Below are positions 17,287-25,789 of a stretch of DNA of 64,000 nucleotides, one piece after another. Each line of letters begins with the position of its first letter. The stretch's first letter is position 1. The notes below the pieces were generated by a model that was not told the origin of the DNA, did no database searches, and saw nothing but the letters and a program-made list of their open reading frames with translations. This stretch comes from Parolsenella catena. GTDB lineage: Bacteria; Actinomycetota; Coriobacteriia; Coriobacteriales; Atopobiaceae. The stretch lies in contig NZ_AP019367.1 in the NCBI RefSeq assembly GCF_003966955.1, positions 992,001-1,056,000 on the forward strand, in the 5' to 3' direction. The translations under genes and the position numbers were made by a program.

Positions 17287-18201
17287 CTAGATCCTCCCCC
17301 AGGCAAGGTGGTCCGCGCGCAGGCCGGCGGCCCAGGCGCTCGCCTGCATCTCGCGCTTGCCGTCGGGCTTGACGTCCAGCACCTCAAGCGCGCCGTCCGC
17401 GCAGCCAAGCGCCACGCGTCCGTGCGAGACGAGCACCTCGCCAGCCGCGAGGGCATCATCGCAGGTCATCGCACGCATCAGGCGCACGCCCTTCCCGGCG
17501 ACCTCGCAGCGCGCCGGAGCGGCATCGGTGCTCGCCAGCACACGGCGCACGTTGGCAAGCGCGCCGTCCGCGGGGTCAAGCCGCATCTCGGCCTTCTCGA
17601 TCTTGTGCGCGTACGTCACGAGCGACTCGTCCTGCTCGGTCCAGACAGCCGTGTCGTCCGCGATGCGGCCGATGGCCTCGACGAGGGCCTCGGCACCAAG
17701 GTGGCCAAGCTCGTCGAGCAGCTCAGATGAGGTCTTGCCCGCAACCGCCGTGGAGACCTGGGCGCAGTAGGCGCCCGCGTCGAGCTCGTGGACCACGCGC
17801 ATGATGGACGCGCCGGCAAGCTCGTCTCCCTCGAGCACGGCACGCTGGATGGGGGCCGCGCCCCTCCAACGGGGAAGCAGCGACGCGTGCACGTTGACGC
17901 AGCCGAGCGGGAACATCTCGAGAAGCTCGTCGGGCAGGATGCAACCGTAGGCGGCCACGACGCACAGGTCGGCCTTGGCGGCGCGAAGCTCGTCCATGAC
18001 CTCGGGCGTCATGCGGCTCGCCTCGATGACCGCAAGGCCAAGCTCGCCGGCGAGCGCCTTCACGGGGCTCGGCTCGAGGCGCTTGCCTCGACCTCGCACG
18101 GCATCGGGTCGCGTCACCACGCGCACGACGTCGTGGGCCTTGCTCACGGCGCTGAGGGACGGACAGGCGAACTCGGGCGTTCCCATGAAGACGATGCGCA
18201 T
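17287..18201 (-). CDS. fmt: Methionyl-tRNA formyltransferase
   Basis: A 304-residue enzyme that formylates initiator Met-tRNA using 10-formyl-THF. It opens MRIVFMGTPEFACPSLSAV. The formyltransferase core shows DLCVVAAYGCILPDELLEMFPLGCVNVHASLLPRWRGAAPIQRAVLEG with the catalytic Asn/His region and SLLPRWRGAAP signature. The C-terminal OB-like domain spans residues 205-304. AGGAG precedes the ATG, and the gene begins nine bases after def, its usual partner. Confidence 0.97.
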   Translation of the reverse strand: MRIVFMGTPEFACPSLSAVSKAHDVVRVVTRPDAVRGRGKRLEPSPVKALAGELGLAVIEASRMTPEVMDELRAAKADLCVVAAYGCILPDELLEMFPLGCVNVHASLLPRWRGAAPIQRAVLEGDELAGASIMRVVHELDAGAYCAQVSTAVAGKTSSELLDELGHLGAEALVEAIGRIADDTAVWTEQDESLVTYAHKIEKAEMRLDPADGALANVRRVLASTDAAPARCEVAGKGVRLMRAMTCDDALAAGEVLVSHGRVALGCADGALEVLDVKPDGKREMQASAWAAGLRADHLAWGRI

Positions 18202-18210
18202 GCGTGGCTC

Positions 18211-18759
18211 CTAGTCGGTCGTGGTCTCGCCGGGGCGCGCGCCCTGCTCGATGGCCTGCTCGCACTCCTGCAGCTTCTGGGCGCGCTTGAGCGGGGGCAG
18301 GTGATCGACCATCGTCACGCCGTCAAGGTGGTCGATCTCATGCTGGAGGCACACGGCCAGCAGGTTGCCCTCCGCCTCGTACTGCATGAGGTCGCCATCG
18401 AGGTTCGTGGCGTGCACGATGACGTGGCTCGGGCGCTCGATGTCCACCGAGATGCCAGGAAACGACAGGCAGCCCTCGGAGAAGGAGCGCATGGGGCCGT
18501 CTGCCTTCACGATCTTGGGGTTGATGAGCACATAGGGATTCTCGCTGCCGCGCTCGTCCGTGTAGTCGCAGTCAACGACGACCATGCGAACCATCTCACC
18601 GATCTGGGGCGCCGCGAGGCCGCAGCCATCCGCCTCGTACATGTCCTTGAGCATGCGCTTGGCGAGCTTGCGGATGTCGGCGTTGATCTCTGTCACGGGC
18701 TCGCACACCTGTGAAAGGCGCGGGTCCGGGGTGAGCAGGATGTCCTTCTTGGCGCTCAT
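18211..18759 (-). CDS. def: Peptide deformylase
   Basis: A 182-residue metalloenzyme that removes the formyl group from nascent proteins. All three signature motifs are present: GCGLAAPQIG, EGCLSFPG with the metal-binding Cys, and QHEIDHL with two His ligands and the catalytic Glu. The start at 18759 has GAGGAG upstream; the longer frame upstream has none. It begins the def-fmt-rsmB group downstream of priA. Confidence 0.97.
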   Translation of the reverse strand: MSAKKDILLTPDPRLSQVCEPVTEINADIRKLAKRMLKDMYEADGCGLAAPQIGEMVRMVVVDCDYTDERGSENPYVLINPKIVKADGPMRSFSEGCLSFPGISVDIERPSHVIVHATNLDGDLMQYEAEGNLLAVCLQHEIDHLDGVTMVDHLPPLKRAQKLQECEQAIEQGARPGETTTD

Positions 18760-18874
18760 GTTGCTCCTCACACGCATGGGGGCCGCGCGCGAGCGCGGCA
18801 CTGGATTCACAATCATCCATCATAGCCGCGGCTTGCGCCTGAAAGACAAAAGCCGAGAGAATCCGCACAGCCTG

Positions 18875-18910
18875 GGCGTAGGCGGCAAGCATGCGCCCCA
18901 CGCCTACGCC
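18875..18910. terminator. Hairpin after priA
   Basis: GGCGTAGGCG (18875-18884) and CGCCTACGCC (18901-18910) form a perfect 10-bp stem with a 16-nt loop, three bases after the priA stop. There is no clear T run. Confidence 0.45.
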
Positions 18911-18913
18911 ACG

Positions 18914-21220
18914 CTAGAGCATGTCGTAGGCGTCGACGTCGATGGCGAGCGTGACGCCCTTGCACGCGGGCAGCGCACGGGCGCACTCGTCGAGAAGGGG
19001 CCCAAGCTCGGCATCCACGGGCGCCTTCACGACGATGTGGCGGCGATAGCGATCCTTGACCTTGGAGCGCACGCACTCGGCGGGGCCGAGAACCTCCCAC
19101 TCGCCCTCCATGCCTTCCACGCGCGCGCGGATCTTGACGGCAAGCGCGCTCGCCCGCTCGCGGACGGCGCGCTCGGAAAGTCCCGCAAGCGTGAGGTTCG
19201 CGAGGCGCGAGTAGGGCGGGTAGTACGCCTCGTCACGCTGCTCGAGCTCATAGCCAAGATAGGAGGAGCGGTCATGGGTTGCCACGGCCGAGATGGCGGG
19301 GTGCGTGGCCCAGTACGTCTGGATGATGACCTCGCCGGGACGCTCTCCCCTGCCGGCGCGCCCCGCCACCTGCTCGAGCAGGTTGTACGTGCGCTCGGCG
19401 GCACGGAAGTCTGGCAGCTTGAGGGTGGTGTCGGCGTTCACGACACCCACGAGCGTGACCTCGGGGAAGTCGAGGCCCTTCGCGATCATCTGCGTTCCCA
19501 CGAGCACGGCGCACTCGCTCGCGTCGAACTGCTCGAGCAGGCGCGTGTGCGCGCCCTTCGTCGCCGTGGTGTCCGCGTCCATGCGGATGACGTCCACGTC
19601 CTCGGGCAGCAGCATCCTGAGCTCGTCCTCGACCCGCTGCGTGCCCACCCCGTACTGCGCCAGGTAGCGGCTGCCGCAGTTGGGGCATTTCGTGGAGGGG
19701 TCAGGGTAGGCACGCACGGGCCATGCGCTGCCGCATGTGTGGCAGGCGAGGCTGTGCGTGCGCTCGTGGTACGTGAGCGCCGTGGAGCAGTGAGGGCACG
19801 TGGGGACGCAGCCGCACTCTCGGCACATGAGAAAGCTCGCGAAGCCGCGGCGATTGAGCAGAAGCACGCTCTTCTCGCGCTTCTCGGCGCGATCGAGCAG
19901 GGCGTCTCGCAGAGGTGACGAGAACACCGAGCCGCCCTTGGGGCTGAACGTCGAGCGCATGTCGATGATGCGGACGGACGGGAGCCTGGAGCCGCCGGGG
20001 CGCTCGGGCATGCTGACGCGCGTCCAGCGCACGCCGCGCCAGCTGCCGGCACGGCAGCGCTCGAGGCTCTCGAGCGAGGGCGTGGCGCTGCCAAGCACGA
20101 GCGCCGCGCCACGCAGCCGGGCAAGCTCGGCCGCGGCCTCGCGGGCGTGGTAGCGCGGAGCCTGGTCCTGCTTGTAGGAGCCCTCGTGCTCCTCGTCCAC
20201 GATGACAAGGCCAACGTTGGAGAGCGGGGCGAACAGCGCAGAGCGCGCGCCCACCACCACGTGGACCCGCCCGCTGCGCGCGAGGTCCCACTGGTCGAAG
20301 CGCTCGCCGCTGGAGAGGCGCGAGTGCAGGATGGCCACGTCGTCACCGAAGCGACTGCGGAAGCGCCCCACGGTCTGGGCCGTGAGCGAGATCTCCGGCA
20401 CGAGGACGATGGCGCTGCGCCCGCGCTCGCGCACGCGCTCGATGGCGTCGAGATAGACCTCGGTCTTTCCCGAGCCCGTGACGCCGTCAACGAGCACGAC
20501 GTCCCCGCAGCCCGCGTCCGTGGCCCGTGCGATGGCGTCGAGGGCGGCGAGCTGGCCGTCCGTGAGATGGTCTGGCCGAGGCGCGGAGGCACTCGAGAGT
20601 GAGGTGGGCTCGCCGACGCCTCGGATGCGTCGGCGGTGCTCCACCTCGACGAGCCCGCGCTTGGCGAGCGCCGTGACGACCGATCCCGCGCCCGGCACCA
20701 TGGCCGAGAGCTCGGCCACGCGCATGGGCCCGGCGGCGAGCGCCTCGACGACCCGGCGCTGCCTGCTGGCGTTGCGACGTGGCACGAAGCCACGTCCCGT
20801 GACCGAGAGCTGCGCCCAGCGGTCATCGACGGCCTTCGTGCGATCCACGGCCAGACGCCACTCGCCCGCCTCGTCCTTGTGCACGCGGGTCGTCTGTCCG
20901 GGAGCCAGCATGAGCCGAAGGCATACTGAGGCAGGGGCGGCGTACTCGGCCGCCATCCACTGCGCGAGTCGTGCGCCCACGCGATCGAACGCGGGCTCGG
21001 CAAGCACGCGCTCTACGGGCAGGACGCGCAGCGGGTTCACGCCCTCCGCAAGCTCGGAGACGACGTCCACGACGTAGCCCACCGCCAGGCGATGGGCAAA
21101 GCTCACGAGCACCGTGCAGCCAACGTCGCACGAGCCGGCGAGCGCGTCGGGGATGGCGTAGTCAAAGCACCCGTCGATGGCTCGGGTGGGTATGTCCGGA
21201 ACGACCTTCGCGTATCTCAT
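18914..21220 (-). CDS. priA: Primosomal protein N' (PriA helicase)
   Basis: A 768-residue replication-restart protein. An N-terminal 3'-end-binding domain (MRYAKVVPDIPTRAIDGCFDY ...) leads to a DEAH-type helicase: Walker A DGVTGSGKTEVYLDA and Walker B VIVDEEHEGSYKQD. Eight cysteines in four CxxC pairs form the zinc-binding insert (CRECGCVPTCPHC ... CHTCG ... CPNCG). The C-terminal helicase half has QVAGRAGRGERPGEVIIQT. It reloads the replicative helicase at stalled forks. The ATG at 21220 matches the family N terminus; the 23-codon extension runs into the metK terminator. The ribosome binding site is weak. Confidence 0.93.
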   Translation of the reverse strand: MRYAKVVPDIPTRAIDGCFDYAIPDALAGSCDVGCTVLVSFAHRLAVGYVVDVVSELAEGVNPLRVLPVERVLAEPAFDRVGARLAQWMAAEYAAPASVCLRLMLAPGQTTRVHKDEAGEWRLAVDRTKAVDDRWAQLSVTGRGFVPRRNASRQRRVVEALAAGPMRVAELSAMVPGAGSVVTALAKRGLVEVEHRRRIRGVGEPTSLSSASAPRPDHLTDGQLAALDAIARATDAGCGDVVLVDGVTGSGKTEVYLDAIERVRERGRSAIVLVPEISLTAQTVGRFRSRFGDDVAILHSRLSSGERFDQWDLARSGRVHVVVGARSALFAPLSNVGLVIVDEEHEGSYKQDQAPRYHAREAAAELARLRGAALVLGSATPSLESLERCRAGSWRGVRWTRVSMPERPGGSRLPSVRIIDMRSTFSPKGGSVFSSPLRDALLDRAEKREKSVLLLNRRGFASFLMCRECGCVPTCPHCSTALTYHERTHSLACHTCGSAWPVRAYPDPSTKCPNCGSRYLAQYGVGTQRVEDELRMLLPEDVDVIRMDADTTATKGAHTRLLEQFDASECAVLVGTQMIAKGLDFPEVTLVGVVNADTTLKLPDFRAAERTYNLLEQVAGRAGRGERPGEVIIQTYWATHPAISAVATHDRSSYLGYELEQRDEAYYPPYSRLANLTLAGLSERAVRERASALAVKIRARVEGMEGEWEVLGPAECVRSKVKDRYRRHIVVKAPVDAELGPLLDECARALPACKGVTLAIDVDAYDML

Positions 21221-21244
21221 GCCATCCAGTTTGCCACCTGAACC

Positions 21245-21284
21245 CAAGAAAGATGGCGAGAAGGGATGTCCCCTCTCGCCATCT
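21245..21284 (-). terminator. Rho-independent terminator of metK
   Basis: Arms 21251-21261 and 21274-21284 (AGATGGCGAGA and its complement) form a stem extended by three more G-C pairs. On the minus strand the hairpin is followed by TTTCTTGGG. It lies between metK and priA. Confidence 0.85.
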
Positions 21285-21291
21285 CCCAAAG

Positions 21292-21351
21292 CTAGGCGCG
21301 ACGACGCCTCCTCAGCCCAAGCGCGAGAAGCGCGAGACCGGCCGTGGCGAT
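21292..21351 (-). pseudogene. Possible remnant of an LPXTG-type C-terminal sorting tail
   Basis: Starting five bases after the metK stop, one frame reads IATAGLALLALGLRRRRRA followed by TAG, which is the hydrophobic helix plus arginine tail that ends sortase-anchored surface proteins. No LPXTG motif or upstream domain exists, because that frame runs into metK coding sequence. It is either a leftover of a surface protein gene or chance. A short hydrophobic-plus-Arg pattern could arise at random in GC-rich DNA. Confidence 0.3.
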
Positions 21352-21355
21352 TCGA

Positions 21356-22624
21356 TTAGACGAGCTCGGCCACCGCGGCCTTGAGCTCGTCGGTGCGGTT
21401 CGTGGCCTCCCAGGTGAAGTCGGGGTCCTTGCGGCCAAAGTGACCGTAGGCAGCCGTCTTTTCAAAGATGGGGCGGCGCAGGTCGAGATCGCGGATGATG
21501 GCGCCCGGACGCAGGTCGAAGACGCGCCTGACGGCCGCCTCGATCACGCGGTCGCTCACCGAGCCCGTACCCTTGGTGTCTACGAGCACCGACAGCGGGT
21601 GGGACACGCCGATGGCATATGCCAGCTGCACCTCGCACTTGTGGGCAAGACCGGCGGCCACGATGTTCTTGGCAACCCAGCGTGCGGCGTAGGCGGCCGA
21701 GCGGTCCACCTTCGTGCAGTCCTTGCCCGAGAAGGCGCCGCCGCCATGGCGACCCATGCCGCCATATGTGTCGACGATGATCTTGCGGCCCGTGAGGCCC
21801 GTGTCTCCCATGGGCCCGCCCACGACGAAGCGCCCGGTGGGGTTCACGTAGATGTCGGCGTTCTTCCAGGGGATGTTCGCCGCGTCGAGCACCGGCGCGA
21901 TGACGTGCTCGGTGACGTCCGCCCTGATGACGCCCATGTCCTCGACCTCGGGGTCGTGCTGCGTGGACACCACGATGGCCGAGACCTCGACGGGGCGGTC
22001 TGCCTCGTAGCGCACGGTGACCTGGGTCTTGCCGTCCGGGCGCAGGTAGGCAAGCTCGCCGGACTTGCGCACGTCGGCAAGGCGCTTGGCGAGGCTCTGG
22101 GCCAGGTAGATGGGCATGGGCATGAGGACGTCCGTCTCGTCCGAGGCGTAGCCGAACATCATGCCCTGGTCTCCGGCGCCGATCCTGTCCAGCGGGTCTT
22201 GCGTGCGACCCGCCTGCGCGTCAAACGACTCGTCCACGCCCTGGGCGATGTCGGGGCTCTGCCCGTGAATCATGGAGATGACGCCGCACGTCTCGCAGTC
22301 GAAGCCGTACTTAGCACGGTCATAGCCGATGCGCTTGAGCGTCTTGCGCGCAATCTCCTGGACGTCGACGTAGGCCTGCGTGCGAATCTCGCCGGCCACG
22401 ACGATGGTGCCGGTCGTGGCAAACGTCTCGCAGGCGCAGCGCACGTTCTCCACGTTCGCGGGCTGGCCGTTGGGGGCCACGTAGCCCTCGGCCTCCAGAC
22501 GTGCCTCCTTCTCGAGAATCGCGTCGAGCACGGCGTCGCTGATCTGGTCGCACACCTTGTCGGGGTGACCCTCCGTCACGGACTCCGACGTGAAGTAGTA
22601 GCTCTCCTGGGCCAGCTGGCTCAT
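21356..22624 (-). CDS. metK: S-adenosylmethionine synthetase
   Basis: A 422-residue enzyme making SAM from methionine and ATP. It opens with [26 protein letters not shown]; the ATP site is [15 protein letters not shown] and the P-loop-like segment [22 protein letters not shown]. Length and order of the three repeated domains are typical. I choose the ATG at 22624 because AGGAG lies nine bases upstream; an ATG two codons earlier is only three bases from it. A SAM riboswitch in the 5' leader should shut expression when SAM is abundant. A strong terminator follows. Confidence 0.97.
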   Translation of the reverse strand: MSQLAQESYYFTSESVTEGHPDKVCDQISDAVLDAILEKEARLEAEGYVAPNGQPANVENVRCACETFATTGTIVVAGEIRTQAYVDVQEIARKTLKRIGYDRAKYGFDCETCGVISMIHGQSPDIAQGVDESFDAQAGRTQDPLDRIGAGDQGMMFGYASDETDVLMPMPIYLAQSLAKRLADVRKSGELAYLRPDGKTQVTVRYEADRPVEVSAIVVSTQHDPEVEDMGVIRADVTEHVIAPVLDAANIPWKNADIYVNPTGRFVVGGPMGDTGLTGRKIIVDTYGGMGRHGGGAFSGKDCTKVDRSAAYAARWVAKNIVAAGLAHKCEVQLAYAIGVSHPLSVLVDTKGTGSVSDRVIEAAVRRVFDLRPGAIIRDLDLRRPIFEKTAAYGHFGRKDPDFTWEATNRTDELKAAVAELV

Positions 22625-22699
22625 TGCCATCCGCTCCTCTCCGGCGATTTCCGCCGAACCTCGTTGGGCAACGGACGCACCGCCGCCCCGGAGACGAAT

Positions 22700-22731
22700 A
22701 ACGTCCCCCGTGCCATTGCATAGGGGACGTT
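22700..22731. repeat. Inverted repeat in the metK leader
   Basis: AACGTCCCC (22700-22708) and GGGGACGTT (22723-22731) are perfect 9-bp arms. The hairpin lies between the riboswitch and the metK start, so it may be part of the switch's expression platform. There is no T run. Confidence 0.6.
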
Positions 22732-22774
22732 GATGACGTGCCAGTCATGCCTTCCCCCGTCTTCCGGCCACATG

Positions 22775-22866
22775 CGTGGCCGCCGAGAATTGGCACCCTG
22801 CCCGCACGCGTGCGGGTGGGTTGTCGGAGCGTCATCGGGCTCGGTCCCTCGGCTCTATGCGCCACG
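22775..22866 (-). promoter_or_regulatory. SAM riboswitch (SAM-I/SAM-IV clan) upstream of metK
   Basis: On the minus strand the leader contains the SAM-I core: GAGGGACCGAGCCCGATGA, then CGACAACC, then GGGTGCCAATTC. P3 is a long hairpin around CCCGCAC/GTGCGGG. A closing stem GCCGAG/CTCGGC (22848-22853 with 22782-22787) is extended by CGTGGC/GCCACG (22861-22866 with 22775-22780). The separate P4 hairpin of classic SAM-I is not obvious, so it looks like a compact variant. The 3' closing strand can instead form GGCCAC/GTGGCC (22766-22781), a plausible switching partner. It sits about 150 bases upstream of metK. Confidence 0.85.
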
Positions 22867-23088
22867 GTCATATGTCTGCGACGCCTCTTGACGAGCGCCC
22901 TTATCGGGCCAAGACAGTTTATTCCCTCGCCCGGTCCCTGTAAACCAAAGAAATTATGTAAACTTCTCTGCTAGACCAACGAATACTGCCGACTTGCTAG
23001 GGTATACAACGCTAGTCTGCGGACGAGAATCCACCTCGCCCACATACTTTGTATGCATACGGCAGCGCACTGCACAAGGAGTCTCCAC

Positions 23089-25788
23089 GTGAGAACAGCG
23101 TTCCAGATCTTCAAGCGCGACCTCAAGCGAATACTCGCGAACCCCGTCGCCATCGTCATCGCCATAGGCGTGGCGATCATCCCCTCCCTGTACGCCTGGT
23201 TCAACATCCTGGCCAACTGGGACCCCTATGAGAACACGAGCACGGTGCCCATCGCCGTCGTCATCGAGGACAGGGGCGCCGATGTGGGAGACATGGGGAC
23301 CATAAACGCCGGCGACATGATCGAGGAACAGCTCAAGGAGAACACCCAGCTTGGCTGGACGTTCGTCGACGACGAGCAGGCCGCCCTCGACGGCGTGAAC
23401 GCGGGCCGCTACTACGCAGCCTTCGTCGTGCCCGAGGACTTCACGAGCTCGCTGGGAGACGTGCTCTCGGGCGACACGAACCAGGCGCACATAGCCTACT
23501 ACGTGAACGAGAAGCTCAACGCCATCTCCCCCAAGGTGACCGACACCGGCTCCACGACCCTCGAGACGCAAATCGCAAACGAGTTCGTGGGCGTCGTGGG
23601 CAAGACCATCACCGAGAAGCTCCAGGGACTCTCCACGAGCCTGATGGCAGAGTCCGATGCCGCCACGGCAACGCTCAGCTCGGACCTCTCGCAGGTCCAG
23701 GTGATGCTCACGAACCTCTCCGGAGATCTCTCCGGCGCCCAGCAGACCATCGCAGACGCTCGCCAGACCGTCGCGGACGCCCGCACCACCCTCTCCCAGG
23801 TGAGCTCGAGCGCCACGTCGCTCTCTGACGCCCTCTCCCAATCCATGGACACCCTGGGGGCAACGCGCACCAAGGCCCAGACGCTCGGGGCGCAGCTCTC
23901 GGGCGCCCTTGGCACGGGCGTCTCCACCATCTCTGGCATCTCTGCCGAGGCAAACCACAGCATCGGAGAGATCTGCGGTGACATCGGCTGGGCCCAGGGC
24001 CAGCTCGACGGCGCCATCTCGCAGGTGGGCGCGCTCAACGACAACACGTTCGCAAGCATGCGCTCCTCGCTCGAGCAGGCCCAGGCCAAGGTGAGCGCCC
24101 TGCCCGACACCGTCCCCAACAAGCAGCAGATGCTCGCATCCATCCAGCAAGCACTCACCGCCATCGACGAGCTGCGTTCTGCCACGTCTGGCAAGATCGA
24201 GCAGCTCAAGGGCGTCTCGGGCTCCATCAAGGAGACGAACGACGCCGTGAGCGGCCTCTCAAACTCCGTGAACGACGCCGTGCAGAGCAGCGCCCAGGGC
24301 CTCTCGAGCCTCCAGGGATCGCTCGCGAGCACGACGCTGCCGGCGCTCTCCAACTCCCTCGACTCCTTCGCGGACGCAGGAGGTCGCCTCGTGGGCCTCT
24401 CGAGCGCAGTTGCCCCCATGCTCTCCCAGGTAGACGGTGCCCTCGCCCAGCTCGACGGCGTGCTCTCCCAGAGCGCGGACGCACTCTCCCAGACCGCGGA
24501 CGCCGTGAGCGGCGCTGCGGACAAGGTGGGCGGCCTGGCGACCGACGCCGCGGCCATCCAGAGCGCTGAGACCTTCTCGATCCTGCAGGATGTCCTCGGA
24601 CTGGACGCCGAGCAGGTGGGAGACTTCATGGGCTCGCCCGTGGACATGGTCTCCTCCCCCATCTACCCGGTGGCCAACTACGGCAGCGGCGTGGCGCCCT
24701 TCTACACCAACCTTGCCCTGTGGGTGGGAGGCTTTGTGCTCGTGGCCATCTACAAGCTCGAGGTTGACGAGGAGGGCATCGGCAAGTTCAAGCCGTGGCA
24801 GGGCTTCTTTGGCCGCTGGCTGCTCATGAACCTCATCGGCCAGCTCCAGGCCATCATCTGCTGCGTGGGAGACATCGCCCTCGGCATCCAGTGCCTCAAC
24901 CCCGTGGCGTTCGTGTTCGCGGGCATGGTCGAGAGCTTCGTCTACGTGTTCTTCGTCTACGCCATCTCCGTGGCCTTCAAACACATCGGCAAGGCCATCG
25001 CGGTGCTGCTCGTCATTCTCCAGATCCCCGGAGCCTCGGGCACCTACCCCATCGAGATGATGCCGGACTTCTTCAAGAACCTGCACCCCTGGCTTCCGTT
25101 CACCTACGGCATCAACGCCATGCGCGAGGCCATCGCGGGCTTCTACGGCAGCTACTACGCAACCAACCTGCTCGTGCTCCTGCTGTTCCTCATTCCGAGC
25201 CTGCTCATCGGCGTCACGGCACGCAGGCACCTGCTCAACATCAACACGCTGTTCGACCGCAGGCTCGCCGACACCGACCTCATGATCACCGAGCGCGACG
25301 CCGCCGGCCACACGCGCTTCCGCCTTGCCACGATCGTGAAGGTCATCATGAACTCGGGCGAGTACAAGGCCACATTCCTCGAGAGGGCGGCCAAGTTCGA
25401 GCTCATGTACCCCGTGCTCGTCAAGCGCGGCTTTGCGGCGCTCATCTGGGTCCCGCTCGTGCTGCTCGCGCTCATGTTCGTGCTGCCGCACAAGTTCGCC
25501 ATGCTCATGCTCTGGATTCTCTCGCTCGTGGTGATCTGCACGTTCCTCATCGTGGTGGAGTACCTGCACACCCGCGTGAGCGAGAAGACGACGCTCGCGG
25601 ACATGGCTCCCGAGCAGCTCTACGCGCTTCTCGACGACGAGCTGCGAGAGGAGTTCATGGCATTCGCCCCGCTCGACAAGATGCGCCTCGAGCGCAGGGG
25701 CGGCAACGCGGCCGACCAGCAGCCAAAGACCACCGAGGACAGCGAAGCCAAGACCGAAACCGATTCCACGAAGGGAGGCGAGGCGTAG
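23089..25788 (+). CDS. YhgE/Pip-family membrane protein 1
   Basis: An 899-residue ABC-2-like membrane protein of the YhgE/Pip (phage infection protein) family. One N-terminal transmembrane helix (about 18-40, ending SLYAWFNILANWDPYENT) precedes a long extracellular region of some 480 residues, mostly coiled-coil and Ser/Gln-rich. A cluster of five to six helices follows, ending with a further membrane pair and an acidic tail. Family members include the Lactococcus phage receptor Pip and proteins linked to type VII-like export; the exact role is unknown. The start is GTG at 23089 with AAGGAG seven bases upstream. It is co-transcribed with its paralogue one base downstream. Confidence 0.88.
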   Translation: MRTAFQIFKRDLKRILANPVAIVIAIGVAIIPSLYAWFNILANWDPYENTSTVPIAVVIEDRGADVGDMGTINAGDMIEEQLKENTQLGWTFVDDEQAALDGVNAGRYYAAFVVPEDFTSSLGDVLSGDTNQAHIAYYVNEKLNAISPKVTDTGSTTLETQIANEFVGVVGKTITEKLQGLSTSLMAESDAATATLSSDLSQVQVMLTNLSGDLSGAQQTIADARQTVADARTTLSQVSSSATSLSDALSQSMDTLGATRTKAQTLGAQLSGALGTGVSTISGISAEANHSIGEICGDIGWAQGQLDGAISQVGALNDNTFASMRSSLEQAQAKVSALPDTVPNKQQMLASIQQALTAIDELRSATSGKIEQLKGVSGSIKETNDAVSGLSNSVNDAVQSSAQGLSSLQGSLASTTLPALSNSLDSFADAGGRLVGLSSAVAPMLSQVDGALAQLDGVLSQSADALSQTADAVSGAADKVGGLATDAAAIQSAETFSILQDVLGLDAEQVGDFMGSPVDMVSSPIYPVANYGSGVAPFYTNLALWVGGFVLVAIYKLEVDEEGIGKFKPWQGFFGRWLLMNLIGQLQAIICCVGDIALGIQCLNPVAFVFAGMVESFVYVFFVYAISVAFKHIGKAIAVLLVILQIPGASGTYPIEMMPDFFKNLHPWLPFTYGINAMREAIAGFYGSYYATNLLVLLLFLIPSLLIGVTARRHLLNINTLFDRRLADTDLMITERDAAGHTRFRLATIVKVIMNSGEYKATFLERAAKFELMYPVLVKRGFAALIWVPLVLLALMFVLPHKFAMLMLWILSLVVICTFLIVVEYLHTRVSEKTTLADMAPEQLYALLDDELREEFMAFAPLDKMRLERRGGNAADQQPKTTEDSEAKTETDSTKGGEA

Positions 25789-25789
25789 G

